In this document: positions 7,677 through 16,210 of the stretch, piece after piece
How the letters are laid out: each line of letters begins with the position of its first letter
How positions within the stretch are numbered: position 1 is the first letter of the stretch
Origin: Candidatus Latescibacterota bacterium
GTDB lineage: Bacteria; Latescibacterota; UBA2968; UBA8231
Direction: 5' to 3'
DNA: 35,697 bases
Assembly (NCBI GenBank): GCA_016187725.1
Contig: JACPJE010000127.1
Coordinates: 1 to 35,697 of the forward strand
The notes under the pieces: model-generated
The model's input: only the letters and a program-made list of their open reading frames with translations
Told to the model about the DNA's origin: nothing
Database searches by the model: none
Translations under genes and position numbers: made by a program

Positions 7677-8831
7677 TCAGATACTCAGGGGATAGGAGGC
7701 CAGTTCGCGCCAGCGCCCGAGCATGGCCTCTATGTTTTCCCACGGTGTTCCGGCCACGATCTGGTCGACGGGGAAGAGCACGAATCCCCCGCCTGGCGCC
7801 AGGATGCGCACGGCTTCCTCCACGGCCTTTTCGGCGTCCTGAGGGGTGCCCTCTCCCAGGGTTAAAATGGCATTCATCCCGCCCCAGATGCACATGCGGC
7901 CTCCGAGCTTTTCCTTGAGCTTGGGGAGGTCGGCCTGTCCCTGGATCGGGTCGGCCCCCCAGAGTATATCCATGCCTATCTCCAGGAAGTCATCCAGCAG
8001 GGGCATGATCCCCTTGGTCATGATGTAGGAGAAGATGGCCCCTGCCTGGTGCACCATCGCTGCTTCTTTTTGGAGCAGGGGCTTGAGGAAGCGCCGGTAG
8101 GGCTCCACCCCCCAGAAATCCGGGAGTTCGTACCACCCCTCGTGGAGTATGATCTCCACCTTCTCCTCCAGGAGGATCTCTATCCGCTTGAGGTGCCAGC
8201 GCCAGATGATCTCCAAAAGCTCTTCGACCAGACCAGGATCGTCCTGGAAGGCGTAGATCAGGTTTTCCGGTCCCATGAGCCAGGCGGCCGTATCCCCCAG
8301 GCACACGTAGTAGCTTTCCAGCAGCACCTGCTCCTCCGCGGCAAACACTCGGTAGATCCTGGCCTGTTCCCTGAAACGGACCAGCTGGTCGGCATCAGCG
8401 TCGGACAAAAGATAGCGGAGGGGCTCCAGGTCCTCCCTGCTCTCCACTAGGAACTTGATCCCGTGGGACATGTTCAGGTTGCCCAAAACCCCTATGCTCT
8501 TTGGCTCGCTGAGGTATTCGCTGGAGCGCAGGATCTGTTCGGCCATGCCGGCCGGGGTCTCATAGCGCTTGTGCAGCAACACGTAGTCTTGTCCCGGAAC
8601 TGGCTCTGACCAGGCCGATACCTTCACTTCGGGCGCGACGCGCCACGGGGCGTTCAGCCGTATGGTATCGTCCATGCCCAGGGCCAGAGTGGCCCTGGCG
8701 CGCGCCCTTTCATCCTTGCGGTTGAAGGGGTCTCGCTCGTGAGTCCACATGCACCACAGGGGCACGTGGTCGGGCTCTTCCAGGGCGATGGCCGCCCTGA
8801 GCCGCTCGCGGGAAGTCATGGTGGCCTTCAT
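7677..8831 (-). CDS. Uroporphyrinogen decarboxylase (URO-D) family protein
   Basis: 384 residues from ATG 8831. A second ATG four codons in (8819) has AAGG five bases upstream and gives MTSRERLRAA, the usual family beginning, so 8819 may be the true start. The N-terminal motif DHVPLW and the late GTPWENIEAM block match the URO-D/MtaA/CmuA superfamily. Members outside haem synthesis are often corrinoid methyltransferases, but the zinc ligands of that group are absent: the expected H-x-C is HQA at residues 261-263, and the late Cys position reads PVDQIVAG. It is therefore neither clearly a haem enzyme nor a classical methyltransferase. It lies 13 bases downstream of the PhyH-family gene in the same direction and is probably co-transcribed with it. 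Confidence 0.75.
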   Translation of the reverse strand: MKATMTSRERLRAAIALEEPDHVPLWCMWTHERDPFNRKDERARARATLALGMDDTIRLNAPWRVAPEVKVSAWSEPVPGQDYVLLHKRYETPAGMAEQILRSSEYLSEPKSIGVLGNLNMSHGIKFLVESREDLEPLRYLLSDADADQLVRFREQARIYRVFAAEEQVLLESYYVCLGDTAAWLMGPENLIYAFQDDPGLVEELLEIIWRWHLKRIEILLEEKVEIILHEGWYELPDFWGVEPYRRFLKPLLQKEAAMVHQAGAIFSYIMTKGIMPLLDDFLEIGMDILWGADPIQGQADLPKLKEKLGGRMCIWGGMNAILTLGEGTPQDAEKAVEEAVRILAPGGGFVLFPVDQIVAGTPWENIEAMLGRWRELASYPLSI

Positions 8832-8844
8832 AAGTTATGCGCCT

Positions 8845-9651
8845 TCATTTCACTTGCTGCGCCTCTACCTCCTCCCAGTGCCGCCGGCCGACTTCCTGGA
8901 CCTTGTCGACGTCCCATTTTTCTACAGCATACATGGTCTTCTGCGGGTCGAAGGGCATATTGTGCGCGGCGGTATAGGACAGGATGAGGCACCAGCGCGA
9001 GTAGGAACCGGTGTTGGGCTCCGAAGCGTGCAGGGTATTGCCGTGGAAGTAGAGCACATCTCCCGGGTCGAGTTCGCAGTAGACCTCTTCCAAGTCTTTT
9101 AGGTGTTGGCGCAGGACCTGCAAGCGCTCCGGATCAGCGATCAACTGGTTGCCGAACTTGCGGTGGTCGAGCCGGCCCAGCCGGTTCGAGCCCTTGAGGA
9201 CCTTCAGGCACCCGTTCTCCCGGGTGGCAGGGTCCATGGCGATCAGACTGCTGCACATGTCCGGGTAAGGAAAGGTCTGGCCGTAGGCATACCCGTAATC
9301 CTGATGCCACTCCCATCCCCCGGTGTTGGGATCCTTGAGCATCACTTTGTAGTAGAAGTGGCAGACCTCGTCGCGCAGCAACTGCTCCAGGGGTTCCGCG
9401 ATGCGCCGGCTGTGCGCCCAGGCGCTGTAGATATCCTCACCCAGATCGGTGCGCAGGGACATCCGGGTGTCCAGGCCTTTCTCGCCCTCGTAGTTCTGCC
9501 TGGAATAGGCGATCTCGGCCAGCTTCTGGTCAGCTCGGGCGACCCGGAGGAGGAGGTCTATTTCCTCCCGGTCGACGTGGTTCTTGAGGATGAGGTACCC
9601 TTCTTTGTCGAATTGCCTGATCTGCTCTGGGGTCAAAAGGTGGGCTTTCAT
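8845..9651 (-). CDS. Phytanoyl-CoA dioxygenase (PhyH) family Fe(II)/2-oxoglutarate oxygenase
   Basis: 268 residues. ATG 9651 is chosen because GAGGAGAG lies 6 bases upstream and the protein then begins with the family-typical LTPEQIRQFDKEGYLIL; an in-frame start at 9705 adds 18 unlikely residues. The 2-His-1-carboxylate iron site is visible as H116-x-D118 (WHQDYGYAYG) and H208 (GNTLHASEPN). R219 is a likely 2-oxoglutarate anchor. The family hydroxylates small molecules with O2 and 2-oxoglutarate; the substrate cannot be told. The URO-D-family gene follows closely, and an enolase-superfamily gene is divergent across a 403-base gap, suggesting one catabolic unit. Confidence 0.85.
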   Translation of the reverse strand: MKAHLLTPEQIRQFDKEGYLILKNHVDREEIDLLLRVARADQKLAEIAYSRQNYEGEKGLDTRMSLRTDLGEDIYSAWAHSRRIAEPLEQLLRDEVCHFYYKVMLKDPNTGGWEWHQDYGYAYGQTFPYPDMCSSLIAMDPATRENGCLKVLKGSNRLGRLDHRKFGNQLIADPERLQVLRQHLKDLEEVYCELDPGDVLYFHGNTLHASEPNTGSYSRWCLILSYTAAHNMPFDPQKTMYAVEKWDVDKVQEVGRRHWEEVEAQQVK

Positions 9652-10054
9652 AGCGCTCTCCTCATTGGGATTGCCCATCGAAACTCTGGGCGATTCGCTG
9701 GTCAAGAGCCCATGCGAAAGCTCCCATGCAAATTTCCGGGTGGGTTCTACTCTATAATGGATTTTAATCTATAGCTTTGGAATGTCCAGAGCAAGCCTTT
9801 GGACCTTAATCTGGGAATCGCGAACCGACCCAAACCCGCGCGAGATCGGCGTGGCCAAGCGCCCGTGGGGGAAGCTTGCCTGGAGAAGAACATTACTATA
9901 GAATAGCCTCTGGGCCTTGGATTTTGGGGAAGTACTTGGCGGTGGGCAGGATGGGGGGAATCTCGGCTTCGTAGAAATCCACTTGGGCGATCTTTATGGC
10001 ACATTCTCCGGTGAGTGCCTGACAAGGCAGTGCTCTCTTTCAGGAGCGGCGATC
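9652..10054. promoter_or_regulatory. 403-base divergent intergenic region
   Basis: I see no gene here. A plus-strand promoter candidate is TTGCCT (9876-9881), 17 bases, TAGAAT (9899-9904), pointing to the enolase-superfamily gene and giving a leader of about 145 bases. A perfect TATAAT is present at 9753-9758 on the plus strand but lacks a convincing -35. No riboswitch-like fold or clear long palindrome was recognised. Confidence 0.4.
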
Positions 10055-11149
10055 GTGAAGATAACCAAAGTGCAGATCCATCCGGTAGCAGTGAAGCGCC
10101 GGCACCGCACCGTGGTGGGCAGCGGCAGCGGCATGGAGATTCCCGGCGCGGATGCGGCGCCCACAGAATCGGAGTTCGCCTTCCTGGAACTGGAGACCGA
10201 CGAGGGCATCAGCGGGGTGGGCGAGTGGTCTGACTTGGGGCAGGCGTTTGACCCGGTTGCAATGCAGCGCCAGTTGGAGGAAAACCTGGTGGGCATAAAC
10301 CCCTTTGATCTGGAAGCCCTTTTCGCCCACCTGCAGGTCGATCGCTCCACCTGCTGCGCAGTGGATAGTGCTCTGTACGACCTGATGGGCAGGGCTTTGG
10401 AGGTGCCGGTGTACCAGCTCATCGGCGGCCGGGTGCGCGAGCGGGTAGAGGTATCGTGGGTGGTCTATATCCGCCAGGTGAAACTTATCAGCACAGAGAT
10501 ACAGCAGATGCAGGAGATGGGTTTCAATGCCTTCAAGCTCAAGGTGGGGGCTGATATCGGGCACGACGAAACCTGCGTGCGCCTCATCCGGCAGACCGCC
10601 GGCCCCCAAGCGCAGATCAAGCTGGATGCCAGCGGCGTGTGGAGCCTGGAAGAGGCCATCGCCTACATCCGCCGGCTGGAACAGTACGGACTGCAAGGGG
10701 TTGAGTCGCCGGTGCGCGGCCGGTGCGCGGCAGACCTGGCGCGGGTGCGGGAGGCGGTTAATACCAGGATCATCGAACATGTGTGGGATCGCTGGGACTA
10801 TGTGCTGGACTTGGTGCATCACCAGGCCGTGGACATCATCAATCTCTTCCCCGAAGGTTGCGGCGGTATCTTCCGCTGCAAGAAGGTGCTGGCTGTGGCC
10901 GAGGCCGCCGGCATCGAGGCTCTGCTGGGCAGCACCGTGGAACTGGGCGTGGGCACTGCGGCCCAGGTACATCTGGGTGTGTCCAGCCCGGGGATCACCT
11001 ATCCCTCTGACCTGATCGGGCCGGCCATGTATCAAGAAGATGTGATCGATCCGCCATTCGAGTACATGAATGGCGGGCTGGCGCCGAGGGAGACCCCGGG
11101 GCTGGGGGTGGCGCTGGACCGGGCACAATTGCGGCGGTTGAAGAAATAA
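10055..11149 (+). CDS. Mandelate racemase/muconate lactonizing enzyme family (enolase superfamily)
   Basis: 364 residues from GTG 10055, with AGGAG 8 bases upstream; in-frame upstream codons give a sequence unlike the family start. MKITKVQIHP is the typical beginning of the capping domain. In the barrel, K161-x-K163 (AFKLKVG), D191 (IKLDASG) and E217 (GVESPV) match the catalytic lysines and first two magnesium ligands. The usual third acidic ligand region reads RIIEHVWD, so its identity is uncertain. The family removes a proton alpha to a carboxylate (racemisation, dehydration or cycloisomerisation), often of sugar acids. The nearby PhyH and URO-D genes suggest breakdown of a small organic acid. 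Substrate unknown. Confidence 0.8.
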   Translation: MKITKVQIHPVAVKRRHRTVVGSGSGMEIPGADAAPTESEFAFLELETDEGISGVGEWSDLGQAFDPVAMQRQLEENLVGINPFDLEALFAHLQVDRSTCCAVDSALYDLMGRALEVPVYQLIGGRVRERVEVSWVVYIRQVKLISTEIQQMQEMGFNAFKLKVGADIGHDETCVRLIRQTAGPQAQIKLDASGVWSLEEAIAYIRRLEQYGLQGVESPVRGRCAADLARVREAVNTRIIEHVWDRWDYVLDLVHHQAVDIINLFPEGCGGIFRCKKVLAVAEAAGIEALLGSTVELGVGTAAQVHLGVSSPGITYPSDLIGPAMYQEDVIDPPFEYMNGGLAPRETPGLGVALDRAQLRRLKK

Positions 11150-11231
11150 AGGACTCCATCGTTTTTGAGTTGAGGTTGTCGGTATTCTATCTCAAAACCT
11201 GCGATTTTCACCCGGGGAAAACCTAACTGGG

Positions 11232-12716
11232 ATGTCTTTTACCGCAAAAACCCTTCCCCTCCTGGGAATAGCGATCCTCGTTGCCACCTGTGACAGGGAA
11301 AGAACTCCCCCGCCTGAGAGGACCGACCAGGAGCAGGCCCGTCGCCAGGAGGGCCTACTCCTGAGCAATCGGGGTGCCCTGTTCCTGCAACAGGGGCGCC
11401 CGCAGCGCGCCCTGATTGCTCTCCAGCAGGCAGTCGAGCGGGTCCCTGACCTGGCCGAGGCCCACTTCAACCTGGGTATGGCCTATGCACGGTTGGGCCA
11501 GCACCCAGAAGCGGTCTCGGCCTTTCAACGCGCCCTCGAACTAAACCCCCGCGATCCTGTCCTCCACTTCGCTCTGGGGACTTCCCTCCGGGCCCAGCAC
11601 CGCTATCCGGAAGCGGCCGCACAATTCCAGCAGGCCATTGACCTGGCTCCCGAGCGCGCTGAATATCACTTCCATCTCGGAGAAGCCAGGAGAGCCATGA
11701 GCGACTTCGATGGGGCTATGAAGGCCTTTGCCGAGGCTACTCGCCTAGATTCCAGCCAGGTAGATGCCCTGTTCCTCTACAGCGACTTGCTGGCGCGCAG
11801 CGACCGCCTGCCCGAGGCCGAAGCTGGCTTTAAGCGCCTCCTGAAACTGGACCCGCGACGTGTGCCCGCCTACCTGGGTCTGGGGACAGCCTACGCCAAG
11901 CAAGGGCGTCCTCAGGAAGCCATCTCCCTCCTGCAGCAGGCCATTGCCCTGGAGCCGCGGAACGCTACCGCCTACTACCTTTTGAACCAGGCCTGTCTCA
12001 AAGCCGGACAGAAGCTCCAGGGCGAAGCAGCTCTGAGGACCTTCCAGCGCCTGAGCGCGGCAGAGAGAAACTTTGACCTGGGGAATGTCTACGCCAGACG
12101 CGGAGAGTGGAACCAGGCCATCGCCTCTCTGACCCAGGCCATTCAGGCGGATTCGTCTTTTGGGGAGGCCCACCTCCGCCTGGGCCTAGCCCATCTGCAG
12201 AAAGGCGAGACCGCCAACGCCATCCCCTTGCTGAAACGGGCCGTCGTCCTATCACCCAAAAACCTGGATGCCTACTGCTTTCTGGGGGAAGTTTATCTGC
12301 AGGCAAACGACCGCGAGGCTGCTCACCAGACCTTTGCAGCGGCTCTGCGTCTCGATTCGACCTCGGTCCGGGCCTCCTACGGCATGGGCCGTGCCCAATT
12401 GATGCGCAAGAAGCTGCCTGAGGCCATCCAGAGTCTGCACCAGGCCCTCTCCGGCGATCCGGACCACCGGGAATCCTATTACCATCTGGGACTTGCCTAT
12501 GCGGAACAAGAGCGGTATCGCGAGGCCGTGGTCTGTTTCCGGCAGAGCATCGCGCTCGACTCTACCTACGCAGATGCCTACTATGCTTTGGGGGCATTGC
12601 TCGTACAGCACAAGGACTACGCCGCGGCCAAAGAGGCCCTGGAAAAGGTCCTCCGGCTAAATCCAGATCACCCCAGAGCCCGGGAAAAGCTGGCGCAACT
12701 GGACCAGATGTTGTGA
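11232..12716 (+). CDS. Exported tetratricopeptide-repeat (TPR) protein
   Basis: 494 residues beginning with ATG 11232; no strong ribosome site is seen. A short hydrophobic N-terminus ends in LVATC, a poor lipobox (Thr at -1), so a lipoprotein is possible but unsure. From about residue 35 to the end there are roughly a dozen 34-residue TPR units, recognisable from repeated A-x-x-x-LG-x-A-Y and P-x-x-A patterns (for example AHFNLGMAYARLGQHPEAV). TPRs form a helical solenoid for protein binding. The TGA stop overlaps the GTG start of the next gene by four bases, indicating translational coupling to the propeller lipoprotein. It is probably a scaffold for the proteins encoded downstream. Confidence 0.8.
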   Translation: MSFTAKTLPLLGIAILVATCDRERTPPPERTDQEQARRQEGLLLSNRGALFLQQGRPQRALIALQQAVERVPDLAEAHFNLGMAYARLGQHPEAVSAFQRALELNPRDPVLHFALGTSLRAQHRYPEAAAQFQQAIDLAPERAEYHFHLGEARRAMSDFDGAMKAFAEATRLDSSQVDALFLYSDLLARSDRLPEAEAGFKRLLKLDPRRVPAYLGLGTAYAKQGRPQEAISLLQQAIALEPRNATAYYLLNQACLKAGQKLQGEAALRTFQRLSAAERNFDLGNVYARRGEWNQAIASLTQAIQADSSFGEAHLRLGLAHLQKGETANAIPLLKRAVVLSPKNLDAYCFLGEVYLQANDREAAHQTFAAALRLDSTSVRASYGMGRAQLMRKKLPEAIQSLHQALSGDPDHRESYYHLGLAYAEQERYREAVVCFRQSIALDSTYADAYYALGALLVQHKDYAAAKEALEKVLRLNPDHPRAREKLAQLDQML

Positions 12717-14437
12717 CTGAATTTAGGGATATCCCCGCTGATGAGGCACACTTACTGCCCCTCGTCTTGTTGTTTTTCTTCTTGGCAGGTTGCTCCTCGC
12801 CGGCCCCTCCGGCAACCTCAGATCCTCCTGAGCACCGCTTCGTGGATGTGGCGGTGGAGCTGGGCCTGACCAGGTCACACACCGGCGGCGGCCCGGAGAA
12901 AGGCTACATTGTAGAAGCCAAGGGAGGTGGCGCGGCCCTCCTGGATTTCGACGGCGACGGCGACCTGGACATCTACTGGGTCAATGGCGCCACCCTCGAG
13001 GCACCGGACCAGGGCGGTGGCAATGCCCTTTACCGCAACGATGGTCCCCGGGGGTTTGCGGACGTGGCCCCATCCCTGGGGGCACAGGGCAGAGGGTGGG
13101 GCATGGGAGCGGTCAGCGCGGATTACGACGAAGACGGCGACGCGGATATCTACGTCACCAACCTACAGGAGAACATCCTGTATCGCAACGACGGTGCCAG
13201 CGGCTTCAGCGACGTGGCGGCTCAGGCCGGGGTGGCCACCCCGGCCTGGAGCACGGGCGCCGCCTTTGCGGACTACGACCTGGACGGAGACCTGGACCTC
13301 TATGTGGCCAATTATGTGGAATTCAACCCGGCAGAGATTCACAGGCTAGGGACGCAGTGGAAAGGGGTGAAGGTCTTCGTGGGGCCCCAGGGGTTGCGCG
13401 CCGCTCCCGATGCCTTCTACCGCAACGACGGAAATGGGACGTTTTCGGACGTCACCCGGGAGGCCGGGATCGCTGCAGTGGAACCTGGCTACGGCTTTGG
13501 CGTGCTCTTTGCGGACTACGACCTAGACGGGGACCCGGACCTCTACGTGGCCAACGACTCGAGTCCCAATTTTCTCTTTCGCAACGAAGGAAACGCCCGC
13601 TTCACCGACCTAGCCCTCAGCGCGGGTGTGGCCTATGGCGAGATGGGCAATACCCAGGCCGGCATGGGGGTGACCTGGGGCGACTACGACGGGGATGGAT
13701 ATCCGGATATCTTCGTGACCAATTTTGAGGATGACTACAACACCCTCTACCGCAACAACCGCGACGGCCGCTTTACGGATGTCAGTTTTGCCACCGGCCT
13801 CGGCCAGCCCAGCCTGTCCTATGTCGGCTTTGGCACCGGATTTCTAGACTACAATAACGACGGCGACCTGGACCTGCTGGTGGCGAACGGCCATGTCTAT
13901 CCTCAGATCGACCAGGCGGGCACTGGTTCCACCTATGCCCAGCCCAGCCACCTGTACGAAAACCGTGGCGATGGGCGTTTCGACCTGCTTCTGCCTCAAC
14001 CCGGTGACAGCCTGGGGACCGCACGCGTCAGCCGCGGCTCCTGCATCGGCGACCTCGACAATGACGGCGACCTGGATATCTTCATCTCCAACCTGAACGA
14101 CCGGCCCTCCCTGCTCAGAAACGACACCGGGAACCGACAGAACTGGCTGGGACTCGAGCTCGTTGGCTCGACGGGCAATCGGGATGGCATCGGCGCGCAC
14201 CTGAGGCTCTTCGCCGGAAATCGGGCACAGGTCCGCGATGTCCTTTGCGGCAGCAGCTTTCTGTGCAGCGAGGACCGGCGAGTGCACTTCGGCCTGGGCC
14301 AGACCCAGCGGATAGACTCCCTGGAGGTGCGCTGGCCCGGTGGTGCAACCCAGTGCTTCGTGGACTTGCCCATCAACTCTTACCTGGTCATCTCAGAGGG
14401 CCAATCCTCCTGGAGCCTGGCTTTTGCCAAACCATGA
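12713..14437 (+). CDS. FG-GAP/VCBS seven-bladed propeller lipoprotein with ASPIC/UnbV domain (CRTAC1-like)
   Basis: 574 residues from GTG 12713, which overlaps the upstream stop (GTGA); no later ATG precedes the signal sequence. A hydrophobic stretch ends in the good lipobox LAGC (Cys27). Seven calcium-loop repeats of the form D-x-D-x-D-G-x-x-D (DFDGDGDLD through DLDNDGDLD) are spread over residues about 75-460, implying a seven-bladed integrin-alpha-like propeller. The C-terminal region (about 475-565), with NWLGLELVGSTGNRDGIGA and LEVRWPGG, is the ASPIC/UnbV domain. It is a probable surface-exposed calcium-binding lipoprotein. Its stop overlaps an in-frame ATG (ATGA, 14434) of the next gene. 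Confidence 0.85.
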   Translation: MTEFRDIPADEAHLLPLVLLFFFLAGCSSPAPPATSDPPEHRFVDVAVELGLTRSHTGGGPEKGYIVEAKGGGAALLDFDGDGDLDIYWVNGATLEAPDQGGGNALYRNDGPRGFADVAPSLGAQGRGWGMGAVSADYDEDGDADIYVTNLQENILYRNDGASGFSDVAAQAGVATPAWSTGAAFADYDLDGDLDLYVANYVEFNPAEIHRLGTQWKGVKVFVGPQGLRAAPDAFYRNDGNGTFSDVTREAGIAAVEPGYGFGVLFADYDLDGDPDLYVANDSSPNFLFRNEGNARFTDLALSAGVAYGEMGNTQAGMGVTWGDYDGDGYPDIFVTNFEDDYNTLYRNNRDGRFTDVSFATGLGQPSLSYVGFGTGFLDYNNDGDLDLLVANGHVYPQIDQAGTGSTYAQPSHLYENRGDGRFDLLLPQPGDSLGTARVSRGSCIGDLDNDGDLDIFISNLNDRPSLLRNDTGNRQNWLGLELVGSTGNRDGIGAHLRLFAGNRAQVRDVLCGSSFLCSEDRRVHFGLGQTQRIDSLEVRWPGGATQCFVDLPINSYLVISEGQSSWSLAFAKP

Positions 14438-14499
14438 GGCAGCTCGATTTAACCAGTGGTTATTATCCCAGTAACCTCATACAGATGAGGGATCTCTGC

Positions 14500-16200
14500 A
14501 TGAAGCAACTGTGGCCGGTCTGCCTAGGACTGGGCAGTCTGGTGGCGGGGTGCGGCTCTCCTCAGGACGCGGTCGTGGCCCAGGTTGGCCAGCACCAGAT
14601 CACCGCCGCCTCTCTGCGCGCCTTTGTAGAACAACTGCCCGTTGGCCTTCGCAGCCAGCAGACGGGTGAGGCTGCTCGCCAGCACTACCTGCAAGCCCTG
14701 ATCGACCGCCGCTTGCTGCTCATGGAAGCCCGGGGCCGCGGCCTGGACACCACGGCAGCCGTGCGCGAGGCCGTGCGCGAGGCCGTCGACGCCCGGGCCC
14801 GCACCCTCTACCGGGCCCGCGAGATCCTCCCCAAGGCCAAGGTCCCTGAGGAAGAGGTGCGGCGCTACTTCAGCGCCGAGGGATTCGACCGGGAACGCCG
14901 GCTCAACGCCATCCTAGTGAAGACCCGGGAGGAGATCGACGCGGTCCTCAAAGAGTTGCGAGCCGGCCGTTCCTTCGCCGAGGTGGCCCGCGCCCATTCC
15001 CTGGACGAACGCTCTGCCAAACAGGGCGGCGAACTGGGCTTCATCGGCCGGGACATGGCGCTGCGGCTCTACATCCCGCTCGAGGTCTTTGCCTCGCTGC
15101 CCACGGGCCAGGTCTCGCAACCCCTGCAGGCCAGCAAGAGCTGGCACGTGGTCCGCTTCACAGAAGACCGGACCGCCTCCTATGAGAAGAATCGGTCTTA
15201 CCTCGAAGCCCGGCTCTCTGAGGAACGCGCCCGCCAGGTAGAAGAGGAGCACTGCGAACTGCTCGGGGAATCCTTCCAGGCGCGCCTGGATCCCGCCGGG
15301 CTGCGAGAGATCGCAGGGGCTTATCGCCAGGAGGATCCCACTCCCCTTGCGGCCAGTTCGACCCCGCTCTATCGCTACGACCAGGGCACCCTCGAGATAG
15401 CCGAGGCCCAGGAGACCCTGCGGCGCCTGCGCATCTTTCTCGGACTGGCTGACAGCGCGCAGGCCGTTTCTATCCTGAAGCGGTTCGTCCTCAATCCCTT
15501 TCTTCTGAAAGAGGCCGCGCGCCGGGCCGGGCTCTACGAGGCCCCCGAAATCCTCCAACTAGAGAAGAGAGCGCAGGAAAACGTCCTGCTGGAAGCGGTG
15601 AGGAAGACCGCCATAACCCAGCACCTGAGCACCTCCGAGGAGGAGGTGCGGCACTACTACGACAACCGCCCGGAGGTCTTCCACCACGAGGAGGCCGTGT
15701 GGGTGGAGGAGTTGCTCCTGCCCTCTGCGGCAGAGGCGCAGCAGGCCAAGGAGCTAATTGAGGCCGGGGCGCTGTTCGCGGAACTGGCCGAGCGCAGCCT
15801 GAGGCCGGGCACGAAAGAGAGCCGGGCGCGTTTTCACTTCCATCCGCGGGAGAAGGACCACTACCCGAAGCTGGTCCCGGCCCTCTTGGGCGCCTCCCGG
15901 GGGGAACTCGTCGGCCCCCTAGAGGTGGAGGGGGGGTACTCTGTGTTCCGCGTGGTGGGCCGGGAGCCAGGCGGCCTCGAGCCCTATGAAACGGCCCAAC
16001 AGCGGGCCCGTGCCCTGCTGGAGCGAGAATGGGAGGAACAAGAGCTAGAGACCCTGGTCAAACAACTGCGCGAGAAGTACGCCTCCCAGGTCCAGGTCCA
16101 GACCTCCCACCTGGCAGAAGCCCTGCCCGACAGCCTGCTGAACCGCCAGGGCAGCCCTAGCCAAGGCCCTAAAGCTGAGGCCAGGCCACCCCAGGGCTAG
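14500..16200 (+). CDS. Parvulin-type peptidyl-prolyl isomerase lipoprotein with two PpiC-like domains
   Basis: 566 residues. ATG 14500 has GAGGG 8 bases upstream and gives a clean lipoprotein signal ending in LVAGC (Cys18); an in-frame ATG at 14434 that overlaps the preceding stop would add 22 residues before the signal. After a SurA-N-like helical region (about 25-120), residues about 133-222 form a parvulin domain with the conserved stretch AKQGGELGFIGR. A second, more degenerate parvulin domain lies at about 385-490, where the QGGELG motif is lost. The family assists folding of exported and outer-membrane proteins. Its place between two propeller proteins suggests it is a dedicated periplasmic chaperone for them. 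Confidence 0.8.
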   Translation: MKQLWPVCLGLGSLVAGCGSPQDAVVAQVGQHQITAASLRAFVEQLPVGLRSQQTGEAARQHYLQALIDRRLLLMEARGRGLDTTAAVREAVREAVDARARTLYRAREILPKAKVPEEEVRRYFSAEGFDRERRLNAILVKTREEIDAVLKELRAGRSFAEVARAHSLDERSAKQGGELGFIGRDMALRLYIPLEVFASLPTGQVSQPLQASKSWHVVRFTEDRTASYEKNRSYLEARLSEERARQVEEEHCELLGESFQARLDPAGLREIAGAYRQEDPTPLAASSTPLYRYDQGTLEIAEAQETLRRLRIFLGLADSAQAVSILKRFVLNPFLLKEAARRAGLYEAPEILQLEKRAQENVLLEAVRKTAITQHLSTSEEEVRHYYDNRPEVFHHEEAVWVEELLLPSAAEAQQAKELIEAGALFAELAERSLRPGTKESRARFHFHPREKDHYPKLVPALLGASRGELVGPLEVEGGYSVFRVVGREPGGLEPYETAQQRARALLEREWEEQELETLVKQLREKYASQVQVQTSHLAEALPDSLLNRQGSPSQGPKAEARPPQG

Positions 16201-16210
16201 GGAAAAATCA

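Noticed and set aside
11163..11197. TTTTGAG/CTCAAAA inverted repeat downstream of the enolase-superfamily gene as a terminator
   Set aside because: Only 7 AT-rich pairs with a 21-base loop and no following T-run.
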